This document shows, one piece after another, positions 30,060 through 37,824 of a DNA stretch of 64,000 nucleotides. Positions within the stretch are counted from its first letter, which is position 1. Every line of letters begins with the position of its first letter. Location: NCBI GenBank assembly GCA_021848545.1, contig JAJZUL010000008.1, forward strand, positions 33,228-97,227, given 5' to 3'. The stretch is from Pseudomonadota bacterium (GTDB taxonomy: Bacteria > Pseudomonadota > Alphaproteobacteria > Rhodospirillales > Magnetospirillaceae). The notes beneath the pieces are model-generated. The model saw only the letters and a program-made list of their open reading frames with translations, was not told the DNA's origin and did not search any database. A program made the position numbers and the translations under genes.

Positions 30060-31661
30060 TCAGCGGCTGGCGATGGACATCCCTTGGCGCATGGCGGCGA
30101 CCGGACCCCGGGCGGCCCGCGCCTTCACCTGAGCCTCGGCCTGGGCCACGGACATGCCGGTGGGCGACGCCTCGGCGATCTGGACGGTGCTGACCAGATG
30201 GCTCACCGAAGCCTGCATGGGACGCAGGAAGGTGGCGGGATAGACCCCCATCCACAGAACCACCACCAGCAGCGGGGCGAAGACGGCGATTTCGCGGGCG
30301 CTCATATCCAGGATGCCCATCAGATCCGGGCGCACCAGCTTGCCCAGCACCACCCGACGATACAGATAGAGCATGTAGGCCGCGCTCAGCACCATGCCGG
30401 TGGCCGCCACCGCCGAAACCCACATCTTCGCCTTGAACAGGCCCACCAGCACCAGGAACTCGCCGACGAAGCCCGAGGTTCCGGGCAGGCCCGCGGCCGC
30501 CAGGATGAAGATCATGAAAATCGCCGCGTATTTGGGCATGCGGCTGGCCAGACCGCCGAAGCGGGCGATGTCCATGGTGTGGACGCGGTCATAGACGACG
30601 CCCGCGCACAGGAACAGGGCCGCGGTGATGATCCCCTGGGACAGCATTTGCAGCAGCGCCCCTTCGACCCCCTGGGTGGTCACCGAGAACACGCCGGCGG
30701 TGACGAAACCCATATGAGCGATCGAGGAATAGGCGATCAGCTTCTTCATGTCGGTCTGAACCAGGGTCACCAGCGAGATGTAGATCACGGCGACCACCGA
30801 CAGGACATAGATCGCCGGCGTGAAATAGGCCGAGGCCTGGGGCAGAAGCGTCAGGGAGAAACGCAGGAACCCGTAGCCGCCGCCCATCTTCAGCAGCATC
30901 ATGATCACCGAGCCGGTGGTGGGCGCCTCGGTATAGGCGTCGGGCAGCCAGGTATGGACCGGCCACATCGGCAGCTTGACGGCGAACGAGGCGAAGAAGG
31001 CCACCCACAGCCAGATCTGGGTGGAAAGCGGGAAGCTATGCGCCATCAACAGGCGGATATCGGTGGTATGCGCCTGATAATACATGGTCATCATCGCCAC
31101 CAGCATCAGCACCGAGCCGGCCAGGGTGAACAGGAAGAACTTGAACACCGCATAGGTCCGCCGCGGCCCGCCCCACACGCCGATGATCAGGAACATCGGG
31201 ATCAGGACGCCCTCGAAGAACACGTAGAACAGCACCAGATCGAGGGCCAGGAACATGCCCACCGTCATGGTTTCCAGAACCAGGAAGGCGATCATGTATT
31301 CCTTGACCCGGGTCCGGACCGCACCCACCGAGGCCAGAATGCAGATCGGGGTCAGGAAGGTGGACAGCAGCACGAACCAGATGGAAATCCCGTCCACCCC
31401 CAGCGCCCAGCGCATGCCGCCGCCCGATCCCAGGGATGGCAGCCAGGACGCCGATTCCTTCAGCTGAAAGGCCGATGTGGCCGGATTGAAGGCGACCAAA
31501 ATCAGCAGCGACAGGATAAAGGTCGCCAGGGACGTCAACAGCGCCACGGCGCGGGCGTTGCGGGCCACCAATTTGGGGTCGTCGCCCCGGATGGCCATGA
31601 CGAACACCGCGCCTACCAGCGGCAGGAACGTGGTCAACGAAAGCAGATGCCAGTGATCCAT
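30060..31661 (-). CDS. nuoM: NADH-quinone oxidoreductase subunit M (proton-pumping antiporter-like), stand-alone
   Basis: 533 residues, about 14 TM segments, Complex I membrane arm subunit. Diagnostic pieces: GVDGISIWFVLLSTFLTPI, TMTVGMFLALDLVLFYVFFE (the key TM5 Glu in FFEGVLIPMFL), FFASFAVKLPMWPVHTWLPD (TM7 Lys), HTWLPDAYTEAPTTGSVIM and DMKKLIAYSSIAHMGFV (Lys). The C-terminus has an extra Ala-rich tail of about 25 residues. Unlike normal nuoM it is not flanked by nuoL or nuoN: the neighbours are a mobile element and an SDR gene. It could be an extra copy serving Complex I or another antiporter-type complex (for example a carbonate-uptake complex), but no partner such as DabA is visible. Confidence 0.92.
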   Translation of the reverse strand: MDHWHLLSLTTFLPLVGAVFVMAIRGDDPKLVARNARAVALLTSLATFILSLLILVAFNPATSAFQLKESASWLPSLGSGGGMRWALGVDGISIWFVLLSTFLTPICILASVGAVRTRVKEYMIAFLVLETMTVGMFLALDLVLFYVFFEGVLIPMFLIIGVWGGPRRTYAVFKFFLFTLAGSVLMLVAMMTMYYQAHTTDIRLLMAHSFPLSTQIWLWVAFFASFAVKLPMWPVHTWLPDAYTEAPTTGSVIMMLLKMGGGYGFLRFSLTLLPQASAYFTPAIYVLSVVAVIYISLVTLVQTDMKKLIAYSSIAHMGFVTAGVFSVTTQGVEGALLQMLSQGIITAALFLCAGVVYDRVHTMDIARFGGLASRMPKYAAIFMIFILAAAGLPGTSGFVGEFLVLVGLFKAKMWVSAVAATGMVLSAAYMLYLYRRVVLGKLVRPDLMGILDMSAREIAVFAPLLVVVLWMGVYPATFLRPMQASVSHLVSTVQIAEASPTGMSVAQAEAQVKARAARGPVAAMRQGMSIASR

Positions 31662-32118
31662 AGGGGCCTTCCTGAAGGTCTACGCTCATTCATTGCGGAC
31701 CTGTTCAGCGCCACGGACAGTCCAGCCCCCCATCCGGCGCGCAGGTCGCGCACGACACCCACGCCCCCTCGGCGTCGCCATTTCGAGCATGGCGAAGCAG
31801 CCGTATGTCGGCCGCCTTACATATTAGGTGTGCGGCATATATCGGCCCTTTTGTGTTGCGACGCAACAGAAGAAGCCATGCGCCACAAGCACCATGCCCT
31901 TGACGATATGGACATGGACAATAGGGTCAAAGGCCCCGTAAGTTGCCGGCGCCGCAACGTTTACCCGCGGATACCCGCCATTTTTCGCTATGATTGCGCC
32001 GTCGCTTGCGGTGATGGTTTTTCAGATGTCTGGCGTTTTTGAGCCGACATCCGCCATGTGCGGCGCAGCGCCCTTCGGCGCGGCGCAACAAAACGCATCG
32101 AACCCGGAAGATTGCCGA
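31662..32118. other. 457-bp intergenic region upstream of nuoM
   Basis: No convincing gene; a short open frame from 31878 (54 codons) is rich in His and Met but has no other support. Contents: a perfect palindrome at 31854-31868, and a segment (31824-31850) whose minus-strand reading, GGCCGATATA followed by CACACCTAATATGTAAGG, is like the region upstream of sppA at 35000-35036. The nuoM promoter should lie here. Confidence 0.5.
31854..31868. promoter_or_regulatory. Perfect palindrome TGTTGCGACGCAACA, probable operator
   Basis: Seven-base arms about a central A, 193 bp upstream of the nuoM start and away from any coding frame. TTGC-N3-GCAA symmetry is the kind bound by dimeric regulators; PhaR-type sites of alphaproteobacteria are similar as I recall them, but the regulator is not established here. 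Confidence 0.4.
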
Positions 32119-32874
32119 TCAGTACAGGTGCTGGCCGCCGGTGACGAAAACCTCGGTACCGGTGACATAGGAAAAATCGTCGGTGCACAGGCGATAGATG
32201 GTGCCGGCGACATCCTCGGTGGTGCCCATGCGGTCCAGCGGGATGCGCGGCACCAGGGCTTCGTATTCGGCCGAAACCATCTCGGTGCGGATTTCACCCG
32301 GCGCCACCGCGTTGACCCTGACGCCGAGCTGGGCGAATTCCACCGCCATTTCGCGGGTCAATCCCGACAGGGCCGCTTTCGACGTGGAATAGGCCGACCC
32401 GGCAAAGGGATGGACGTAATGGCCGGCGATGGAGGTGACGTTGACCACCGCCCCCTGGCCGCGATGAAGCGCGCTGGCGAATCCGCGCGCCAGGCGCAAC
32501 GGCGCGAAGAAATTCAGCTCGAACACCTGTTTCCAGCCGTCGATGGGACCGTTCAGCACCCCCAGACGCTCCCGATACGGGGTCTTGGGGCTGACGCCCG
32601 CATTGTTGATCAGCGCATGCAGGGGCTCGTCGCCCAAAAGCGCGTTGACCTGCTCGACGAAAGCGGTGGAACTGGCCGGATCGAACAGGTCGGTGGGGAT
32701 GTGGATCGCCCAGTTGGGCACCCGCTTGCATTCGGGCGGCACATCGGCCCGCGCGCAGGTGATCACCCGCCAGCCTTCGGCCAGAAAGCGCCGGGCGACG
32801 GCGTGACCGATGCCGCGGCTGGCGCCGGTGATGACGACGGTGCGTAGCGTTCCGTCGGTGAGGGTCTGGGTCAT
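32119..32874 (-). CDS. SDR-family oxidoreductase (FabG-like)
   Basis: 251 residues. TGASRGIGHAVARRFLAEGW cofactor motif, LINNAGVSPKTPY, catalytic Ser in VVNVTSIAGHYVHPFAGSAY and the YSTSKAALSGLTREMA active-site Tyr/Lys, then the FabG-type end GTTEDVAGTIYRLCTDDFSY and VTGTEVFVTGGQHLY. Substrate unknown. Its ATG overlaps the sppA stop (ATGA), so the two are co-translated, an unusual partner for a signal peptide peptidase. Confidence 0.9.
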   Translation of the reverse strand: MTQTLTDGTLRTVVITGASRGIGHAVARRFLAEGWRVITCARADVPPECKRVPNWAIHIPTDLFDPASSTAFVEQVNALLGDEPLHALINNAGVSPKTPYRERLGVLNGPIDGWKQVFELNFFAPLRLARGFASALHRGQGAVVNVTSIAGHYVHPFAGSAYSTSKAALSGLTREMAVEFAQLGVRVNAVAPGEIRTEMVSAEYEALVPRIPLDRMGTTEDVAGTIYRLCTDDFSYVTGTEVFVTGGQHLY

Positions 32875-34679
32875 TGCCGGGCTCCCCCGGCGGGGACCGG
32901 CACGGCCGAAACGGGCAGTTGCAGGCGCAGATCGGCGGCCGGCGCGGTCAGGCCGAGATCGACGGCCAGGGGCTCCAGGGCGACCGCCACATGGGCCAGA
33001 CGGCCGGCCGTCGCCAGATCGCCGGCCCCGCGATCGAACAGATCGACCATCAGACGCAGCGGCGATTTCGGACGGGGATAATCCACCAGATCAAGGGCGC
33101 GGCCCGCCGGCAATTTCAGCAGCTTGCGCATTTCATCCTCGGCCACGCCGTACCCGCCCAGGGCGTCGACCAGCCCCAGATTTTTGGCATCGGCACCGCT
33201 CCAGATCCGGCCCCGCGCGATCGCGTCCATGCGGTCGGCCGGAATCTTGCGGGCGCGTTCGACCTTGGCGGTGAAGTCGGCATAGACATGGTCGAGCATG
33301 GCGTTGACCCGCGCCCATTGCGCCTTGGAGAACGGCGTGTTGGCGCTCCACATATCGGCATTGGCGCCCGCCTTCAGCATCCCCCAATGCACCCCCAGCT
33401 TTTTCCATAAGCCGGCGAGCACCAGCTTGCCGGCGAAGACGCCGATCGAGCCCGTGATGGTGCCCGGTTCGGCCACCAGCCTGTTCGCCGCCAGAGCGAT
33501 GAAATAACCGCCCGACGCCGCGAGATTACCCATGGACACCACCACCGGCTTGCCGGCGGCCCGCGCCATTTCCACCTCGTGGCGCACGGTGTCCGAGGCG
33601 GTGTAATCGCCGCCGGGACTGTCGATGCGCAGCAGGATGCCCTTGACCCGGGGATCGGCCACGGCGGCGCGGATCGCCCCGGCGACGGAACCGGCGGCGA
33701 AATCAGGCTGGTCGGCCAGGGGACCGGCGGCGCGTCCGGCGTGGATGTCGCCGATCCCCGACACCACCGCGATCCGCGGCCCCGACGGATGCAAGGCTTC
33801 GTCGGCATAGGCGGCGATATCGATCCGGTTGGCCTTGGCCCCCGCGGCGATGCCGGCGGCGCGCCGGGCCGCGGCCAGGGCCTGTTCGCGATAGCCCAGC
33901 CGGTCCACCAGATGATCGGCCAGCGCTTCGTCGGCCATATAGGGCCCCTGCCCCAGCAGGTTGCGGACCGTCGCCGGCGGCAAACGCCGGGCCGCGGCGA
34001 TGCCGGCCACGGTCTGATCGGTCCACGATGTCAGCAGCGCGCCCAGATTCTGGCGATAGGCGGGGGTGAAGGCCGATTGGGTAAAGGTGTCGATCGCCGC
34101 CTTATATTGATAGCGGGCGGAAAATTGCGGCTCGACGCCGATGCGCGACAGCGCATCCTTGAGAAACGGAGGCTGGGCTGCGTAGCCGGTCAGGCCGACA
34201 TCCCCCGACGGCTGCAACCAGATGCGGCCGAAGGCCGACGCCAGATAATAAGCGAGCGTGCCCGAGGCGCCGCCGCCATCCAGAGTGGGCGCGAACAGCA
34301 CCGCCGGCTTGCCCGACTTGCGGAACCGCAACACCGCATCGCGCAATTGCTGGATGTCGGCGATGCCGAGCCGGGTGCCCGGCAGCGTGGCGAACAGTCC
34401 CGACACCCGCGGGTCGACGGCGGCGCGGTCGAGCGCGGCCACGACCCGCCGCAGGCGGTAACTGCGCTCTCCCGCCAGCAGCGCCAGCGGATCGGCGCCA
34501 TCCTGCCGGAACCGGGCGCCGAGATCGATGGTCAGCAGGGTATGGTCGGGCACCGCCGCCACCGGCGTCATCGCCTGGTGCAAACGGCCGATCCCCCACA
34601 GGGCCAGCCCGAACGAGGTCACCGTCAACAGACCGACGACCGCGAAAACGCCAATCACTATCCGACCGAAAAGACGCAT
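32871..34679 (-). CDS. sppA: Signal peptide peptidase SppA, 67 kDa form
   Basis: Inner-membrane serine protease that degrades released signal peptides. 602 residues: an N-terminal TM (IVIGVFAVVGLLTVTSFGLA), then two tandem SppA domains. The catalytic Lys193 is in RYQYKAAIDTFTQSAF and the Ser389 nucleophile in GNLAASGGYFIALAANRLVA, followed by EPGTITGSIGVFAGK. Length fits the E. coli type double-domain enzyme. A mobile element at 34754-34939 separates the gene from upstream sequence, leaving only 75 bp of original leader. Confidence 0.95.
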   Translation of the reverse strand: MRLFGRIVIGVFAVVGLLTVTSFGLALWGIGRLHQAMTPVAAVPDHTLLTIDLGARFRQDGADPLALLAGERSYRLRRVVAALDRAAVDPRVSGLFATLPGTRLGIADIQQLRDAVLRFRKSGKPAVLFAPTLDGGGASGTLAYYLASAFGRIWLQPSGDVGLTGYAAQPPFLKDALSRIGVEPQFSARYQYKAAIDTFTQSAFTPAYRQNLGALLTSWTDQTVAGIAAARRLPPATVRNLLGQGPYMADEALADHLVDRLGYREQALAAARRAAGIAAGAKANRIDIAAYADEALHPSGPRIAVVSGIGDIHAGRAAGPLADQPDFAAGSVAGAIRAAVADPRVKGILLRIDSPGGDYTASDTVRHEVEMARAAGKPVVVSMGNLAASGGYFIALAANRLVAEPGTITGSIGVFAGKLVLAGLWKKLGVHWGMLKAGANADMWSANTPFSKAQWARVNAMLDHVYADFTAKVERARKIPADRMDAIARGRIWSGADAKNLGLVDALGGYGVAEDEMRKLLKLPAGRALDLVDYPRPKSPLRLMVDLFDRGAGDLATAGRLAHVAVALEPLAVDLGLTAPAADLRLQLPVSAVPVPAGGARQ

Positions 34680-34743
34680 GCACCCCGATTCCAGAAGCCA
34701 TGACGACAGTAGCGCGAACCGCGGCGGCGATCCATCCCAACGG

Positions 34744-34949
34744 CGCCGTGACGCAGGGGAATCGGGTGACCCCGCTTCCCCTGCATTATGTATATTTCCC
34801 TCAATCGCCGGGCGGGCGCGTCCGCGCCCTTGGCTATCCTCGCTTGCGCTCCGAGGCCCCGATGGAGCCTCTCCGCACGCTGCGGCGGCCTCAACGGCCT
34901 AGTCGCTCCGCTCCAACGCGCCTTCACCCGATGACCCTGCGCCGTGACG
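34744..34949 (-). mobile_element. Miniature inverted-repeat element, copy 3, inverted, upstream of sppA
   Basis: The element is 34754-34939 (186 bp), in the opposite orientation to the other copies. Ends: CAGGGGAATCGGGTGAC with its hairpin at 34754-34783, and TTCACCCGATGACCCTG at 34923-34939. The target duplication CGCCGTGACG is at 34744-34753 and 34940-34949. It lies 75 bp upstream of the sppA ATG. Confidence 0.93.
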
Positions 34950-34982
34950 CGCCGATTGACGGCGACGGCGTCCGCCGCGCGA

Positions 34983-35022
34983 CGCCTTAATATAAGGCGC
35001 GACACCTTATATAATGTGTCGC
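34983..35022. promoter_or_regulatory. Overlapping AT-rich palindromes, probable operator/promoter region
   Basis: Two abutting inverted repeats: CGCCTTA/TAAGGCG (34983-34989 and 34993-34999, spacer ATA) and GCGACAC/GTGTCGC (34999-35005 and 35016-35022, spacer CTTATATAAT). It lies between the inserted miniature element and the HigA-like gene, where the original sppA promoter would be expected. Confidence 0.45.
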
Positions 35023-35124
35023 TTATGTATATCGGCCATTTCCCATCGTAACGGGTGGCTCGCGGAACGCCCCCGCCCCACCCGATCACCGGGGAGCGGG
35101 TCCGGCGCCGGGCGCCATCGGAAA

Positions 35125-35427
35125 TCAGGCGGCGCCGGACAAGGGACGGCGGATTTCCGCCGCGATGACGTCGCGGCGATGACGCACCCGTTCAAGATCG
35201 TAGCGAAGCTGCATTTCCAGCCAGAACCGTTCCGACGTCCCGAAATAATGGGACAGCCGCAACGCCATATCGACACAGATCGACCCTTCGCCCCCCACCA
35301 GCGCCATCAGACGATCACGGGGCAATTTGAGAGCATCCGCCAGGGTGGCGACGTCGACGCCGGCCGGCCTCAGAAACTCCTCCCTCAGGATTTCGCCCGG
35401 ATGAATGACGGGGGTCATATCCGTCAT
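35125..35427 (-). CDS. HigA-family antitoxin / XRE regulator without adjacent toxin
   Basis: 100 residues from ATG 35427 (GGAG eight bases upstream). TPVIHPGEILREEFLRPAGV is the HigA/VapI signature, followed by the HTH DVATLADALKLPRDRLMALV and LRLSHYFGTSERFWLEMQLR. The protein normally pairs with HigB, encoded just upstream. Here the 280 bp upstream contain a dispersed repeat and then the rhodanese gene, with no HigB-like frame. It is an orphan antitoxin or a free-standing regulator. Confidence 0.87.
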   Translation of the reverse strand: MTDMTPVIHPGEILREEFLRPAGVDVATLADALKLPRDRLMALVGGEGSICVDMALRLSHYFGTSERFWLEMQLRYDLERVRHRRDVIAAEIRRPLSGAA

Positions 35428-35541
35428 GTCGATCTCTCCTCTTTTTTGAGTGCGCGGACGCGGGTCCGACGGCCCCGATTTCGGCGCCAGCGCGCCCCTT
35501 ATACCGTCGCTCACGGTCTGCGACCGATCGCGAGCGGGTTT

Positions 35542-35605
35542 CGCTCAAACGCCGCGCGGGCTTGGACCCCATCCCCATGAGTCACTCTCATCGGGATTTG
35601 GTATT
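35542..35605. repeat. Dispersed 23-bp core plus palindrome, copy 2
   Basis: The core 35542-35564 is identical to 13585-13607. It is followed by an imperfect palindrome, ATCCCCATGAG (35571-35581) opposite CTCATCGGGAT (35587-35597). The order core then palindrome is the same as at 13.6 kb, but the palindrome sequence is different. It occupies the spacer between the rhodanese and HigA-like genes. Confidence 0.6.
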
Positions 35606-35707
35606 AGGCGACCGTCCGCCAGCCCTGGCCCGCGCCCCGGGTGGAATACACCAAAAAACACAGGCCGTACAACCAAGCATTGATGACAAAGGCGAATGAT
35701 CGCGGTT

Positions 35708-36043
35708 TCAGCCCTCGGACACCACCGGCAATCCGGCGGCCCGCCAGGCATCCAACCCGCCCTTCATATGCATCGCCGTCGGATGGCCCGCCGCCAGCAG
35801 GGCACGCCCCACCTTTGCCGACCGGGTGCCCGCCAGGCAGGCCAGAACCGCGGTGCGATCGAAAAAACGCGGCCATTCGTCGGGATCGAATTGGCTTAAG
35901 GGATGCAGAAAGGCGCCGGCGATATGAGCGCGGGTCCATTCCTCGGGCTCGCGAACATCGATCAGCACCGCCTCGCCCGCCGCCAGCATGGTCGCCACCA
36001 CGCCCGGCTCCAGCTCGATAAGAGCACTATTCACGTTGTTCAT
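35708..36043 (-). CDS. Single-domain rhodanese-like protein
   Basis: 111 residues, one rhodanese domain. AVLIDVREPEEWTRAHIAGA opens the fold, and the active-site loop is LACLAGTRSAKVG with Cys and Arg in the C-x4-R arrangement, so it should be catalytically competent for sulfur transfer. The natural sulfur acceptor is unknown. Upstream is an AT-rich palindrome (36066-36078) of the kind seen near BigR/SqrR-controlled rhodaneses; that link is inference. Confidence 0.9.
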   Translation of the reverse strand: MNNVNSALIELEPGVVATMLAAGEAVLIDVREPEEWTRAHIAGAFLHPLSQFDPDEWPRFFDRTAVLACLAGTRSAKVGRALLAAGHPTAMHMKGGLDAWRAAGLPVVSEG

Positions 36044-36918
36044 GTGTCATATCCGGGTGTTTAACGAATTTAATTCGATATACCACCCGTATGGGGCGGT
36101 TACAACGAAAATAACCATCTCTCATGTATTTTTCACACAATATACAGTATAATAAAGTGTATTAGGCCGGGCATGATGGCATTTCGGCGCGATTCCCCTG
36201 CAGCGAGCCACCTGGCGCCACGCTTTCAATCACCGGGGGGCACAAAGAATTTTCTGCGACAATGCCTTGACCACAGGCATCAACAAGCTTAACAAAGCGC
36301 GGGTTATGGACATGGGCGTGGGACCGTGGCGCGCGTAAACGCCATCGCGTTCGCATGTCTCGGGGGTTTTGATCGACGCAAACGCCGCGATCAATTGACG
36401 CCCGAACCTGTACTCCGCCGGCAAAAAAGCGAAGTGGCGCCAGACCCGGCGGGATCACCGAAGTGATCGCATGGGAACGACACGAACCCTGTGCGATCTA
36501 TATTGAGTGTTTATAATTCTAAATTATACGATTTGTTTTTTTTGTAATTTTGTGGATCATGGTTAAGCGTGTTTTGCATGTGTATGGTTACAAAATGCAA
36601 TTCCGACTGTGTTTGCTTTGGGGGGAGCCAGCGCAAATCCTGACCTTCGAGCCAGTGACGGCTGCGGGGTGACGCGCGTCACGCGCTGAAAAATTCTTAA
36701 AAAACATCTGGATTCGATGCCGTCGTTTCGGCATCTTGATCATATAATTATTCTAATATAAGTAAACCGTTATATGGTCTTTTGGCTGTAACCTATGGCC
36801 TTCGGGCTATTACAAGGACCGCATGGTCCTTGGGTATGAACCGTTTCATGGCCGCTGCCCGTTCGCGGGCTCCGGATCCGTGATGCCTTTGCGTGGGCTG
36901 ATGAAGGAGCTGCTAGAT
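36044..36918. other. 875-bp AT-rich intergenic region upstream of cyoA and rhodanese
   Basis: No supported gene; a 98-codon minus-strand frame at 36162-36458 has no recognisable family. AT-rich blocks at 36055-36165 and 36495-36600 contrast with the GC-rich genome. It contains CGAATTTAATTCG (36066-36078), TATAATT/AATTATA (36512-36518, 36522-36528) followed by a run of nine T, GATGCCG/CGGCATC (36716-36722, 36729-36735) and two leader hairpins. GATTCCCCTG at 36190-36199 matches the outer end of the miniature elements. Promoters for both flanking genes are expected here. Confidence 0.6.
36795..36832 (+). promoter_or_regulatory. Two hairpins in the presumed cyo leader, one with a UUCG loop
   Basis: ATGGCC TTCG GGCTAT (36795-36810, one G-U pair) has the very stable UUCG tetraloop. 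CAAGGACC GCAT GGTCCTTG (36813-36832) is a perfect 8-bp stem. They lie about 90 bases before the cyoA ribosome site. There is no T run after them, so a role in mRNA stability or folding is likelier than termination. Confidence 0.45.
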
Positions 36919-37824
36919 ATGGGTCGAAAGCTGCGTGCCGGGTTGCTGAAAACCGCGGCGTTGTGTCTTCCCGTCCTGCTTGGGGGTTGCAAGATGGTGC
37001 TGCTCGACCCCAAGGGACAGATCGGGCTGGACGAACGAAACCTGATCTTGCTGGCGCTCGGTCTGATGCTGCTGGTCGTGCTGCCCGTGATCTTCATGGC
37101 GCTGTTCTTCGCCTGGCATTATCGCGAATCGAACACCAAGGCGACCTACATGCCGGATTGGGGTCATTCGAACAAGATCGAGGCCGTCGTCTGGGGTGTG
37201 CCGATCATCATCATCTGCATTCTGGGTTACGTGACCTGGAAGACGACGCACCAGTTGGAGCCCTCGCGGCCGATCGCCTCGAAGAACAAGACCCTGGACG
37301 TCGAAGTGGTGTCGCTGGATTGGAAATGGCTGTTCATCTATCCGAAACAGAACATCGCCGTCGTCAACCAGCTGGCCTTCCCGGTCAATACGCCGGTCCG
37401 TTTCGACATCACGTCGGCCACGGTGATGAACTCGTTCTTCATTCCGCAAATCGGCAGCCAGATCTACGCCATGGCCGGCATGGATTCGAAGCTGCATCTG
37501 ATCTCCGATAAGGTCGGCACCTATTTCGGCCTGTCGTCGGACTTCAGCGGCAAGGGGTTCTACGGAATGCATTTCAAGGCCAAGGTCATGACCGACGCCG
37601 GCTTCGCCGCCTGGGTGGCCAACGCCAAAAAGGCGCCGACCCAGCTCACCAAAGCCAACTACGAATTGCTGGCCAAGCCGAGCGAGAACAACCCCGTTCA
37701 GTTCTATTCCGGGGTCGATCCCGACCTGTTCGGAAACATTCTTTCGCAATACCTGAAACCGGGCATGAAGCCCACCAAAGCGGCCGTGAAGCCCTCCGCC
37801 CCGGGAGTTGCACATGTTGGGTAA
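36919..37824 (+). CDS. cyoA: Cytochrome bo3 quinol oxidase subunit II
   Basis: 301 residues from ATG 36919, with AAGGAG nine bases upstream. It has a lipoprotein signal ending LLGGC, two TM segments ([20 protein letters not shown] and [15 protein letters not shown]), then a periplasmic cupredoxin domain ([40 protein letters not shown]). The CuA cysteines of cytochrome c oxidases are absent ([10 protein letters not shown] instead of the Cys motif), which marks a quinol oxidase. First gene of cyoABCDE; it overlaps cyoB by 11 bases. Confidence 0.96.
   Translation: MGRKLRAGLLKTAALCLPVLLGGCKMVLLDPKGQIGLDERNLILLALGLMLLVVLPVIFMALFFAWHYRESNTKATYMPDWGHSNKIEAVVWGVPIIIICILGYVTWKTTHQLEPSRPIASKNKTLDVEVVSLDWKWLFIYPKQNIAVVNQLAFPVNTPVRFDITSATVMNSFFIPQIGSQIYAMAGMDSKLHLISDKVGTYFGLSSDFSGKGFYGMHFKAKVMTDAGFAAWVANAKKAPTQLTKANYELLAKPSENNPVQFYSGVDPDLFGNILSQYLKPGMKPTKAAVKPSAPGVAHVG

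Noticed and set aside
29606..30423. Overlapping minus-strand frames repeating the same peptide near element copies
   Set aside because: Similar peptides recur only because the mobile element recurs; no ribosome site or conserved domain.
31878..32042. 54-codon His/Met-rich frame MRHKHHALDDMDMDN...
   Set aside because: Weak ribosome site, no family, and overlap with a spacer that looks regulatory.
36064..36076. TTAA pair near the rhodanese start as a CtrA box
   Set aside because: The two TTAA are five bases apart, not seven.
36190..36199. GATTCCCCTG as a solo end of the miniature element
   Set aside because: Only about 10-11 bases match and there is no second end or target repeat; noted inside the intergenic entry only.
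36268..36284. FNR-like TTGA...TCAA upstream of cyoA
   Set aside because: Total length is 17 bases rather than the 14 of TTGAT-N4-ATCAA.
36162..36458. 98-codon frame upstream of cyoA
   Set aside because: No recognisable domain and two other frames look equally good; not enough to call a gene.
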